A stretch of 24,492 nucleotides of DNA from Blattamonas nauphoetae. Lineage: Eukaryota > Preaxostyla > Oxymonadida. Of this stretch, positions 1-10,664 are shown one piece after another. A program made the translations under genes and the position numbers. The stretch's first letter is position 1. Each line of letters begins with the position of its first letter. The DNA lies in assembly GCA_033064195.1 (NCBI GenBank), contig JARBJD010000676.1:1-24492 (forward strand), given 5' to 3'. A model generated the notes under the pieces. That model was not told the origin of the DNA and ran no database searches. It saw nothing but the letters and a program-made list of their open reading frames with translations.

Positions 1-760
1 CAAACTGTTCGGGCAGAACAACCCCAAAAATCAGAAATTTCCCCCACTCAACTCGGAAAGTTCAAGCACGTCAGAAAGTGAAATCGGATCGAAAGCCTGA
101 AATTGGATCCGAACAAACGGGAAACAGAGATGGACTCTCCCCACTCCCACCCAACCTCCCCTTCCTCCCTACCAGCCCTCCTGATTAGTGTCACACTGGC
201 CTCCAAGCCTCCTTGCCAACACAGCTGTCTCAGTCCTCCCTCGATCTCTCTTTGGCGGAAGCGGGTTGGGGACATTTTATTCAAAGTCACTCCACCTCAA
301 CATGAGCAAGTCCTGTCTCAACCACGAACAAAGACAGGCAGTGGTCCGTGCAGTGATGGGAATCTTTCTTCTCAGGCTCATCGGAGTGTTGCCGTCGCAA
401 TCGCACAACTCTGATCAGCCCTCCCTTCGTTCCAAGGATCCGCGAATCATTTCAGCTCATCTTCAACAACAACTCAGCCAATGCCGTCTTTAAGTGGATT
501 TTCAGTCTCTTCAAAGCCATTCTACCCTCCAACCTTCCACCCAGGATACGCCCTCCAGAAATGTCTTATTCTCCTTCATTACCCATGTTCCGTCCGTCAG
601 CATATATTTCCCAGCCAATGACTTCATATTCACTTTCTTCCCTTCTCCACCGCAGTTCTACCAGCAATTCTCACACCAACAAATGTCCCACCAACAGACC
701 TCATCACTCCCACTCTGACGGAAATTTTCCCTTCGTTTAGTATTCTATTTCTTTCCTGGG
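1..760 (+). other. Ser/Thr/Pro-rich coding-like fragment, unassigned
   Basis: I do not recognise a gene here. The plus strand is pyrimidine rich. A frame from about 409 reads as low-complexity Ser/Thr/Pro sequence through roughly 565 (it includes FSVSSKPFYPPTFHPGYA). A second frame from 494 to 718 ends in a Gln/His/Ser-rich tail (FYQQFSHQQMSHQQ). The two frames look like neighbouring pieces of one disordered C-terminus separated by a small indel. No domain, start context or intron could be established. It could equally be non-coding biased sequence. 770-947 is T-rich spacer with only a tiny CGAGC-AA-GCTCG hairpin near 815. Confidence 0.2.
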
Positions 761-947
761 CCTATTTTTATTGTTTTTCATTTATTTGTGGGATGCAGTT
801 GACGCTGACCCGTTCGAGCAAGCTCGAGCGTGTGTCTCTCCGTGTTCTACAGTTTTCGTTCTCTGACACTCTCAAACGTTTGTCCAAAATATTCTGTTTT
901 GTTTCATTCTCTCTCCGATTGAAATAGCATGTTTGTTTCTGGAAAAA

Positions 948-1452
948 AGGTGTAGCGAGAGAATCAAGAGAATGATGACGAATTTGAACGTGCAGCACAA
1001 AGTTGGAAATTGGAGTGATATGAAAGATGAAACGGTCTCAGAGCATCTGAGGTCGAGAGAAGCAAACAGAAGCTGCAGAAAGTGTGGAGAAAAGAGAAAT
1101 ATTCTGATGAGAGAGCAACTTGGACTTGGTCATCAAGTCATGTTTGGGAGTGATGAAAACGTTGATATTGACTCTCCAAAAGAAAGAATAGTGAAATATA
1201 GTGGGAACGAAACGATTGAATGAGATGTGCTTCGACAGTGTGGTGGTCGAAGTGGGTGACAAAGAAAGAGTCATGTCTGAGAGACGAGGTTGGCGATGAA
1301 ATCAACCAAGTCGATTGTGTTGTGGGGTGAGGTGAAGCACATCAAGCCGTGCATGTGGTGTGATCCAAAGAAAAGTATGTGTCGAACATGCGACTCGATA
1401 AATAGATATGAATGTGAATGATTAGCATTAGGAGTGCAATGAGTGACGTGTT
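948..1452 (-). repeat. 3' flank of the pseudokinase gene, shared with the right-hand inverted copy
   Basis: The reverse complement of this stretch aligns with 20992-21515 with scattered substitutions and a few indels. It begins just past the stop codon of the receptor pseudokinase and carries the same landmarks: a CACTCATTGCACTCC block, a TTTGGATCACACCACATGCA block and a C/T-rich tail ending near TTCTCTTGATTCTCTCGCT. No convincing protein is encoded. A 78-codon frame seen in both copies shifts relative to its partner and probably reflects shared ancestry of the DNA. It may hold the 3' UTR and the polyadenylation region. Confidence 0.7.
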
Positions 1453-1469
1453 TCACACACCAATCGCTT

Positions 1470-2375
1470 CGTTTTGTTGCGACTGTCCCTTCTTCGTTGT
1501 CTGCGTCGTCAGCGAGAAGCCCAGTGTTGACGCCACCTGCTCCAGCGTCGGCCGCGTCACTGGGTCCAGCGAGATGCACTGCCGAACAAGCGACGCTGTC
1601 TCCGAACACACCTTCCGCATCAGCATCTCTCCACCCACGCCAATCTGACGATGCGCGTTCATCGCATCCAACTCCCCAAACGGCACTTCTCCCGTCTCTA
1701 TCTCCCACAGAATCAGCCCCAGACTGAACACCGCTGCCTTCTCCTTGTCCACCCCGCTCTTCCGACCTGTCACTTCAGGCGGGGTCCAGCGCACGTTCTC
1801 GTTCGCCTTCATCATCATCGACGACGATGTCAGTGTCGATCTCTCCTCGTCAGTCCCGGCTGACTGTGGCAATCGAAAAAAACGTCGTTCCGAGGCAGCT
1901 GAGCAAGTTGGTTCCCCTCGTGTGATGATTGCTCAACTGCAGCTTGCTCTGTCTCTGGCTCCGCTGAGTGTGGTGTGTGGGAGGGAAGGTGTTCTTTTGG
2001 CTTCAGTTTGACGGAGCGGTCATTCTGTTCTATCTCTGCTTCCTGTGCCACCTGCCCATTCTCGTTTTGAGAGGCAACGAAAACAGGCTGGTACGATTTA
2101 GAATACGTTGGGCCAGTGTCTGCCATCAACAGAAACACTTCATTGCCGTCGTTCACAACAATCTTGTGCGGCGACAATTCTGTCAGAATCTGGTCTGTCG
2201 TGTTCGACTGTCGCGCCACAGCCAATCCTCGCACAAGCTGCTGGATCATCCGAAGTCGGTCGGTGTTCCAGTTCGGCAGATTCGTTCGGTGCAGTCGATC
2301 GTACAGTGTCTCCGTCTTCGCAATGGTCCGCGTCGCATACTCGCCATGACACTCCATCACACTCACCATCGCGAG
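1470..2375 (-). other. Pseudokinase domain of the receptor-like gene
   Basis: The C-lobe is clear. There is an APE-like W-T-P-P-E-V at the end of the activation segment, the helix F block F-S-L-G-L-I-L-W-E-I-E-T-G-x-x-P-F, and D-P-x-x-R-P-T-L before the end. The catalytic loop reads L-T-E-L-S-P-H-K-I-V-V where an active kinase has H-R-D-L-K-P-x-N-I-x-L, so His, Arg, the catalytic Asp and the Asn are all replaced. The DFG position is D-T-G. No glycine-rich loop or VAIK lysine is visible. This is established kinase logic: loss of the HRD Asp argues for a non-catalytic scaffold or sensor. The run of seven A at 1876-1882 is two bases longer than the same site in the right-hand copy and shifts the frame within the domain. 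Confidence 0.8.
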
Positions 2376-2585
2376 AATCTGTTGTCTCTCAGGATAAGAG
2401 ACGAAGGTGGACTCCGCCGATTTTTCTTCGGCTTGCAGTTTGCACTCGGCTGTGTTGTTTCGAAGTATGCCTTCAGCTGTATTGTCCACAGCAACGGGGA
2501 GATCCTCCTTCACTTCGAGTTGATCTTCGTCAAGTTCCTGAGTTGTGAACGGTTGCTTCTTTTGTTTGGCTTTCTGACGGCGGCG

Positions 2586-2663
2586 GAGACAGATGAGCAG
2601 AATCAGGAGAAGGAAGAGCACAACAATCGATGCGACAATCACAGGAATCAACCACGGAAGAGC
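2586..2663 (-). other. Transmembrane helix of the receptor-like gene
   Basis: About 26 hydrophobic residues (from P-W-L-I-P-V to L-L-I-C-L) are followed by R-R-R-Q-K-A-K-Q-K-K. This is the standard stop-transfer signature that puts the downstream pseudokinase in the cytosol. The segment just before it has several N-x-S/T sequons, consistent with an exported ectodomain. Confidence 0.88.
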
Positions 2664-4469
2664 CGCTCCAAGACTCTGTGCAATCTTCCCTTGCTTGCTT
2701 TTCTGAACAAGCACCCATTTCGTGTGCTGGTCCTTCCCAAATCCAAGATCCATTCGCCATTCCATATCCTCGTTTAAGAACCGAGAAAGTTCCTTCGTTG
2801 TCAGATTGAACACAAGTGATGTCTCGTTGTTTGGAGATGGTGAGAGAGACGAGAGAGGGAGCGAGATGTTCCTTTCTGTCACATTCGTTCTCTCATTAAT
2901 TTCATACACTTCCACACTCAGCCCACATTCAATCAGCAGCGAGCCACTCAGCGAGAACAGAAACGATTTTGTGTTCTTGTTCAGCGTCACTGTCGAGTTG
3001 GCTGTGTCCAGTGTCGGGATGAACAGTGGCGAGTTCGGAGTCGAGTCTGTCCCACTCACTTCACACTCATCTGCAGCAATCCATCCCGACGATCCTCGGA
3101 ATCCATCTCCCCGTTCAACGTCCGGAGCTCAACTTTCCCATTCTCAGAGCATGCGATGTTTCGACGAGCGGAGGGAGATGATTGAGATTGTGGAGTGTTG
3201 TCGTTGAAGGCGCTGGTGTCGAATGTGAGCAATCCACCGAATTGTTGGAAGACGCCCTGAGGGATGAAGCTGAACTCGGTGGAATGGATGGCAGTGTGTG
3301 AATTGTTCAGGACGATCACTCCACTCGACCACCAGCAGATTGTGTCGTCGTTTGAAAGTGTGTGTGTTGAGTCTGATTCTGACGAGCCAACAATCGCACT
3401 GTCTTTCATCACAACAACCCCATCCGACACACACAGGAACACAAAATCTGAAGAAGATGGTCGGATAGACACATCCACGTCTCGCAGTTCGAAACGACCT
3501 TCATCCACAACAATCAGCCCTTTTCCTTTTCGTGTGACACATCCGCCCCAATCTCCAGTCGGGGCTCCGCAAACCCACCGCGCTCGAATGCTAACAGACA
3601 GTCCTTCCCAACCTTCATCACAGTTGACAGACGAGACGAGTTCAGAAGTTTGATGTCGATCTCTTTCGCACCAATCGATGTTGCTAGATGCCACGCTGCA
3701 TCCATGGAATGGCACGGATTGGTTTTCTCCACACAAGAACGACGAGTTGCTCGACGAGCTGTCCGAGAACAGCTCAATCTCGGCTGGTGTTTCCAAAGCT
3801 GCGATGACAACGTCGGACGAGAGAACAATATCGTCAGGATTGTCCGACTTGCTGATTTTGGTGATTTCATAAGTCTGCCCAAATTGGAGTGGGTTGGATC
3901 CACCGATCGGGAGGAGACTGGGCGATGCACCAGACGCAGCAGAGTGAAACACGATTGGGAAAGACAGTGTGTTGTTCAGCTCAACTTTGTATTCTCCACT
4001 CAGTGCCAATCCTTCTCCACTCACAACCAGACGCACTCCTGTTCCCATTGAGTTATTCACTCTCAGCCACGCTTCGGTCACTTTCGGAGGGAGGGACCAG
4101 GAACGAGACTGGGTTGTTCACGAGGGCAGAAGAGAAGCGACAGAAACCGATGACACGGAATACCATTTTCCAAAGTCCAATTTGTGCGAGTGGCCTGTTT
4201 CGGTCCAGCATTTCAATAAAATCCGTCCATTCGTATCGAACTCGCCTGAGACTGTCAGAGGAGACCCCAGCGAGTCACCTGTCAGTGTCACTTCGATCAC
4301 TTGCAATGGTTCAGAGGGAGTGGGGAACGATGTGCCAGTTAGAACAATCTTCACTTCGTTTCTTGACAATGTCAACTCTGATGAAGCGTTTTCCACTCGG
4401 AACGGGAGAGAGGTGTTGTGAACGAGGATGCGACGGATTCGATCAGAACTGGTTGTGTCTCTCCTTCAT

Positions 4470-6640
4470 TGAGAGCTAGATGATCGAATAGTTCATTCCA
4501 TATTCCACATCAGCATCATTCAAAGGATAGAGGGTCAGTGGAAGCACGATCGTCGCTTTTCCTTCAACCGAAATGATCACATCCGATTTTCATTGTTAGA
4601 AGTGTCATCATTTCTATCTAATTTCGATCCTCGAAGTGTCAGCGCATATTCAACTCCAGATGACAATGCATGAGTGGTCAGTGTCAGAGTCGTCGTGTTC
4701 AGACCAGTCGCTGGCTCAGCCGAGCAGGAGAGGAGACGAGGCGGCTCGGGAATCATCTCGATCACTTCCAGATTGTCGTGGAGCAGTTCGACTGTCGTTC
4801 CTTGTTCGCGGAAGCCATTAATCGAATACGAATCACCATATTTCAGTGTTGCATCAGCAGAAGGATACAAAACCGCTTCTCCTTCCACTCCGATCCATCC
4901 AACTTCATCGCAATCCATCTCGACGAACTCGCACTCTTCAATTCCACTTCATAAATCGTCGAAGTGGACAGCAAAACCGGTCATCACAAAATCAGCTTTC
5001 TTCTTGTCCAACGAGTACGATTTCAGTCTCATCTCGGTCAGACGCGTCTTTCCTGCAATCATGAACGGTGCGATCGGTTGGTCAATGAAGATATCTGGTG
5101 CGTCAGGCGTCGCTTTCACAACTGAGACAAGCGAGTATGAAACATCAAATGACAGATCAACTTTCGATCCATACAACCACAGTGTCGTCGGCTTCGATTC
5201 TCGTTCTTCTGTCTTCGTCCCTTCGAATGTGATCGTGAATGATGCTGATGGCGACAGCGTCACTGTGTAGTCGCCAGCGTCCATCCATCTCCCAACAACA
5301 ACAATCTCTGTTCGGTTCCCATCCACGTTCGGTGTGTTCTTCAGTCCAACAATTCGTGATGGTTCTGCTGGAATCGAAAATTTCGACGTCTCCTCCACAA
5401 CTGTTTTCATCTCTGCAATTGTCAGTGCTGTGATCTCATAATCAGTTCGAAGAGAGATTGGCATGGGATGGATACAGTGTTTCCGTCAGCTGAGTCGATG
5501 TCTGGTTTCCTGTTCCGAGATCGTTCCAGTCAGCGTGAAGGAATCGCCTGTTCGAACATTTGAGACCACTTTGAACAGCGTGATGGAGAATGACTTCCCA
5601 CCAGGCAGGAACAATCCTTCCAGCGTGATCAGCGCTTCTGTATCATTCGTCCCTCCCAAATCACATTTCGCTTTTATAATTCCGAGGATGGGGCAGCAGG
5701 AATTTTGAGAACAAGAGCAGGCGATGGAATCACAGCGTTCACTGTCGAAGAGAACACTTTCACCAATTCGTATTCTTTTCCATATTCCAGCGTTCCTGTC
5801 TGTTTGTAAACTGCAACATTCTTCGATCCCGATGCCGACGAGAATGTCATCGAAAACGAGAGAATGTTGGAAGCATCTTGTTTCTCAGAAACTTGAACTG
5901 TGAACACTTCGCCATTCATTCCAGACGATGTCACTGTCAGAACAACATTGTTCAGAGTGGATGAATCAAAATCACATCCGATGGCAGACACAGAAGGGAC
6001 CAGAGGGGGTCGTGAACTCAGATGAATCCAGAGGATGAACTCGTCGTCTTTCCGTCTTCCGACAGCTTTACCGATGAGATTGTGTATTGAGTTCCATACT
6101 TCATCTCATCAGCCCATCCCAGCAAGATCGTCGATGTTCCCAAAGTGTCGCTGCTGAACTCAATCGAGAAGGTGTGAGACGATGTCGTCGTTGCTGTGTA
6201 AGTCTTCCCATTCGGCAGACTCGTTCCTTCCACTGTCAGAACTGTCCTGTTCGTCGTGATCTCACAACTTGCGAACGTGAGCGTGGCAATTCGGGGAGGA
6301 AGAGGAACAAAGAATGATCGACCAGGGTTCACATAGAAAGAATCAACGCCTTCTCCGACAGATTCGATCTCGTATGTTACCCCAAACTTGAGCGAGCTGG
6401 TTGTTTCGTCGTCTCCAACTGTGAAGTTCGCCAGGCATCCACTCTCACTCACATTGAAGATCTCAGCCGACCACGTCGAGCTTGACCCAACACGGCTGAT
6501 CACAACTTTCTGCTGATTGTCGTGAAGCTTCCGTCCAGTCATCGTCAAAATTGTTGTGTCCTTCTTCCCATTCAATCCTGCCGACACTGTCTCAATTCGA
6601 GCTGGCTCGATTGGCGTTTTGAACGAAGAGGCAATCGGTT
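4470..6640 (-). repeat. Tandem duplication unit 1 (seven Ig-like modules), the more decayed copy
   Basis: This unit is homologous along its full length to 6672-9862 once the MITE there is subtracted. The offset is 2,202 bp (for example TGATCGAATA at 4481 and 6683), which is exactly 734 codons, so the duplication preserved the reading frame. It carries several small indels relative to unit 2: T4 for T5 near 4587, CC for CCC near 4882, a 2-nt loss near 4975 and an extra base near 5685. Each of these breaks the frame here but not in unit 2. Confidence 0.88.
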
Positions 6641-7646
6641 CAATTACGACTGGCTGAGTCTCACCTGTAGTAGAGAGCGAGATGATCGAATAGTTCATTC
6701 CATATTCCACATCAGCATCATTCAAAGGATAGAGGGTCAGTGGAAGCACGATCGTCGCTTTTCCTTCAACCGAAATGATCACATCCGATTTTTCATTGTT
6801 AGAAGTGTCATCATTTCTATCTAATTTCGATCCTCGAAGTGTCAGCGCATATTCAACTCCAGATGACAATGCATGAGTGGTCAGTGTCAGAGTCGTCGTG
6901 TTCAGACCAGTCGCTGGCTCAGCCGAGCAGGAGAGGAGACGAGGCGGCTCGGGAATCATCTCGATCACTTCCAGATTGTCGTGGAGCAGTTCGACTGTCG
7001 TTCCTTGTTCGCGGAAGCCATTAATCGAATACGAATCACCATATTTCAGTGTTGCATCAGCAGAAGGATACAAAACCGCTTCTCCCTTCCACTCCGATCC
7101 ATCCAACTTCATCGCAATCCATCTCGACGAACTCGCACTCTTCAATTCCACTTCATAAATCGTCGAAGTGGACAGCAAAAGACCGGTCATCACAAAATCA
7201 GCTTTCTTCTTGTCCAACGAGTACGATTCCAGTCTCATCTCGGTCAGACGCGTCTTTTCGGCAATCAAGAACGGTGCGATCGGTTGGTCAATGAAAATCT
7301 CTGGTGCGTCAGGCGTCGCTTTCACAACTGAGACAAGCGAGTATGAAACATCAAATGACAGATCAACTTTCGATCCATACAACCACAGTGTCGTCGGATT
7401 CGATTCTCGTTCTTCTGTCTTCGTCCCTTCGAATTTGATCGTGAACGATGCTGAAGGCGACAGTGTCACTGTGTAGTCCCCAGCTTCCATCCATCTCCCA
7501 ACAACAACAATCTCTGTTCGGTTCCCATCCACGTTCGGTGTGTTCTTCAGTCCAACAATTCGTGACGGTTCCGCTGGAATCGAAAATTTCGCCGTCTCCT
7601 CCACAATCGTCTTTGTTTCTGCAATTGTCAGTGCTGTGATCTCATA

Positions 7647-8675
7647 TAGTACTAAAATAACCCGTGAAAGTAAAATACCCTTTTTCGAGGTGTTGAACCC
7701 ATATCTCCAAATTTCTCCGAGCCCAAAATTTTTGGGTCCCACTTTTGTCCATCATCATCACGACTCCGGTAATTGTTTGAGGTGGAAATCGAACCTCCAA
7801 AATAGGATCCCCGGCTGGGGTCTCCTATTTTGGAGTCTGGCCCCTTTTAGACCCTTTTGGCTCCTAAATAGGAGGTCCTTAATATTTAAGCCAGAGGATC
7901 CAAACTTCCTGACCATATTCCTCCGCGCCTGTTCATGATTTTTCTTTCTCGTTTGATTTCTGGTGGTTTGGGATGGTTTCTCTCGAAATAACAATTTTGA
8001 AAATGAAAAATCCTGGGGGGACCTGGGTGGAAATTTAGTGTCAAAACTGACTTCCCTGTATAATGGCTTAGGAGCTTGAAAACTTGTTTTGATCATATCT
8101 CCACAACCAGGCATGGTTCGGACATGAAGTTTTCACCAATAGGGATCTTTTGTTGAGAATTATTTTTCTGAAAATTTTGAGAATTTTCGACGACTTCCTA
8201 AAACGGAGTTTTCGCTTTTCGTCAAGTCTGTTAATGATCATCCAACATTTGTCTCAATGTCCAATTTTTTCTGGGATTGATTCCTTGGATTCAATTCTGA
8301 TTGTGTTAACATCGTTTTGAATGAATTTGAAGATTATTTGAAAACGGATGAATAGCTAGCGAAGAAAATCAAAACTGCGAAAAGCAACCCAAACTTATCT
8401 CCAACTGCCGAGTTTTCAAAATTTTCAGAAAAATAATTCTCAACAAAGATCCTGGTGAAAACTTCATGTCGAACCATGCCTGGTTGTGGAGATATGATCA
8501 AAACAAGTTTTCAAGCTGGTCAGTTTTGACACTAAATTTCCACCCAGGTCCTTTTCATTTTCAAAATTGTTATTTCGAGAAAACCATCCCAAACCACCAG
8601 AAATCAAACGAGAAAGAAAATCATGAAATTTTGGGCTTTTGGAGATATGGGTTCAACACCTCGAAAATGCAACTA
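7647..8675. mobile_element. Fold-back MITE with TA target duplication (Tc1/mariner-like, non-autonomous)
   Basis: The 1,029-bp insertion is flanked by TA (7645-7646 and 8676-8677). The ends start TAGTACTAAAAT and, in reverse complement, TAGTTGCATTTT. Long imperfect inverted arms (about 7680-7740 with 8630-8668, and 7935-8200 with 8405-8630) share blocks such as GAGGTGTTGAACCCATATCT and GGCATGGTTCGGACATGAAG (or near-matches). A central region (8200-8400) and a 220-bp one-sided segment (7710-7930) are unpaired. No transposase frame is present; short frames that run in from the host gene are read-through. The empty site survives in unit 1 at about 5432-5445, which confirms the boundaries. The TA duplication suggests mobilisation by a Tc1/mariner-type transposase. 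Confidence 0.88.
7795..7835. repeat. Perfect stem-loop inside the MITE
   Basis: CTCCAAAATAGGA (7795-7807) pairs perfectly with TCCTATTTTGGAG (7823-7835). A second small stem CCCC-GGCT-GGGG (7809-7820) lies in the loop. It sits in the one-sided 220-bp segment of the fold-back element, so it may be a nested insertion or a retained internal structure. Confidence 0.85.
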
Positions 8676-10664
8676 TAATCAGTCCCGAAGAGATTGGCAT
8701 GGGATGGATACAGTGTTTCCGTCAGCTGAGTCGATGTCTGGTTTCCTGTTCCCGAGACCGTTCCAGACAGCGTGAAGCCATCGCCGGTTCGAACATCCGA
8801 GACCAGTTTGAACAGCGTGATCGAGAATGACTTCCCACCAGGCAGGAACAATCCTTCCAGCGTGATCAGCCCTTCAGTTTCATTCGTCCCTCCCAATTCA
8901 CATTTCGCTTTGATGATTCGAGATGGAGCAGCAGGAACTTTGAGAACAAGAGCGGGCGATGGAATCACAGCGTTCACTGACAAAGAGAACACTTTCACCA
9001 ATTCGTATTCTTTTCCATATTCCAGCGTCCCGGTCTGTTTGTAAACCGCAACATTCTTCGATCCCGATGTCGACGAGAATGTCATCGAAAACGACAGGAT
9101 GTTGGACGGATCTAATTTCTCCGAAACTTGAACTGTGAATTCTTCGCCACTCATTCCAGACGAGGTCACTGTCAGAACAACATTGTTCAGAGTGGATGAA
9201 TCGAAATCACATCCGATGGCAGACACAGAAGGACCAAGGAGTCGTGAACACAGAAGAATCAAGAAGGATGAACTCGTCGTCTTTCCGTCTTCCGACAGAA
9301 TCACCGATGAGATCGTGTATTGAGTTCCATATTTCATCTCATCAGCCCATCCCAGCAAGATCGTCGATGTTCCCTCACTCGCGCTGCTGAACTCAATCGG
9401 GAAGGTGTGAGACGATGTCGTCGTTGCTGTGTAAGTCTTCCCATTCGGCAGACTCGTTCCTTCCACTGTCAGAACTGTCCTGTTCGTCGTGATCTCGCCA
9501 CTTGCGAACGTGAGTGTGGTGATTCGGGGAGGAAGAGGAACCAAGAATGATCGACCAGGGTTCACATAGAACGAATCAACGCCTTGTCCAACTGAGTCGA
9601 GTTCATATGTTTCCCCAAACTTGAGCGAGCTGCCTGTCTCCTCGTCTCCAACTGTGAAGTTCGCTAGGCACCCACTCTCACTCACATTGAAGATCTCAGC
9701 CGACCACGTTGAGCTTGATCCAACACAGCTGATCACAACTTTCTGTTGTTTGTCGTGAAGCTTCCGTCCAGTCATCGACACTATGATTGTGTCCTTCTTT
9801 CCATTCAATCCTGCTGACACTGCCTCCAATTTGGGCTGGCTCGATCGGCGTTTTGAATGTCACTGGCCGACTCACAACCAAGTTCATCTCGTCAAACCCA
9901 TTCACAAAGAACACGTCTTTCACTGTGTATTCTGTCTCATATTTCAGCTGCCCGGACGAACCAAAAGGATAAAGAGTGGCATCTCCAGTGAGTGTCGTGC
10001 TTGAGGATGGTGTCAGTGTCATCGTCACATTCACCTCGTCTTCCCCGTTCCGTTGCCAGCATCCAGAGCGATCCCTCTTTCAGTCCGAACCCAGTCACTT
10101 CAATCGTCGTCGCGTTCGCATCCCTCACCCTCGCCACGGCTGACACAATGTACATCCCCAGACCCCATCCAGGCATCACTGCCGAGCGCAGTGTGTACGT
10201 CTTCCCACTCGGCAGAACTCCACCTGCTCCGACTGTTGCTGTGCCTGTTCCTGTGGTCGAGTCGGAAAATGTCACAAAGATGAGTCTGGGCAGGGTGTCC
10301 CCGTCGAGGAGCACAGCCATCGTTCCTGTCATCGCGTGGGCACACGTCACAGTCAACGTGGCTGTTGATGACTCCATCGCCATTGACGAGGAAACGATGT
10401 GAGTTGCCTTCGAAACTTGAGGAATGGACGCTGAATCTGTAGCGGGGTTGGAGATATGAAGTCCAAGATAATCAGACGATGTGTCGCAATCGGCAATCTT
10501 CTCCGGAGTGAGAGGGAAGTTCTGCATGTTCCCAATAAACACGTCTCTTCCTTTCGTTTCGGATCCGGTTATGACGTTGTCTCGGAAGAAAAACTTGGAG
10601 ATGCCTGGTGAAATATCGTTGACAGTCTCCCTCCATCCACTGAAGATGAGTGTACCCATTTCTA

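Larger units (their letters stand above)
6672..9862 (-). repeat. Tandem duplication unit 2 (seven Ig-like modules), interrupted by a MITE
   Basis: This is the second copy of the 734-codon unit. From 7646 down to 6018 it is open without a break for about 540 codons and extends into unit 1. From 9829 to 8678 it is open for about 380 codons. Similarity to unit 1 stops near 9862, where the linker module diverges. Offsets change from 2,202 to about 3,233 across 7647-8675, the size of the inserted element plus its target duplication. Confidence 0.88.

Noticed and set aside
1038-1274. 78-codon frame conserved in both inverted copies (partner at 21169)
   Set aside because: The two copies diverge in frame after about 55 codons, and no motif or start context supports a protein. 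Shared duplication explains the similarity.
1968-2777. 269-codon plus-strand open frame with a hydrophobic, Arg-rich product
   Set aside because: It is antisense to the pseudokinase and transmembrane region, whose minus-strand translation has clear motifs. The corresponding antisense frame recurs in the right copy only because the DNA is duplicated.
3050-3065. GTGAGT at a frame change, resembling a splice donor
   Set aside because: The next frame resumes immediately at this site and continues the same beta-rich ectodomain without a gap, so a single-base shift explains it better than an intron.
4636-7331. Pairs of nearly identical plus-strand frames near 4636-5064 and 6839-7294
   Set aside because: They are antisense shadows of the duplicated Ig-like modules.
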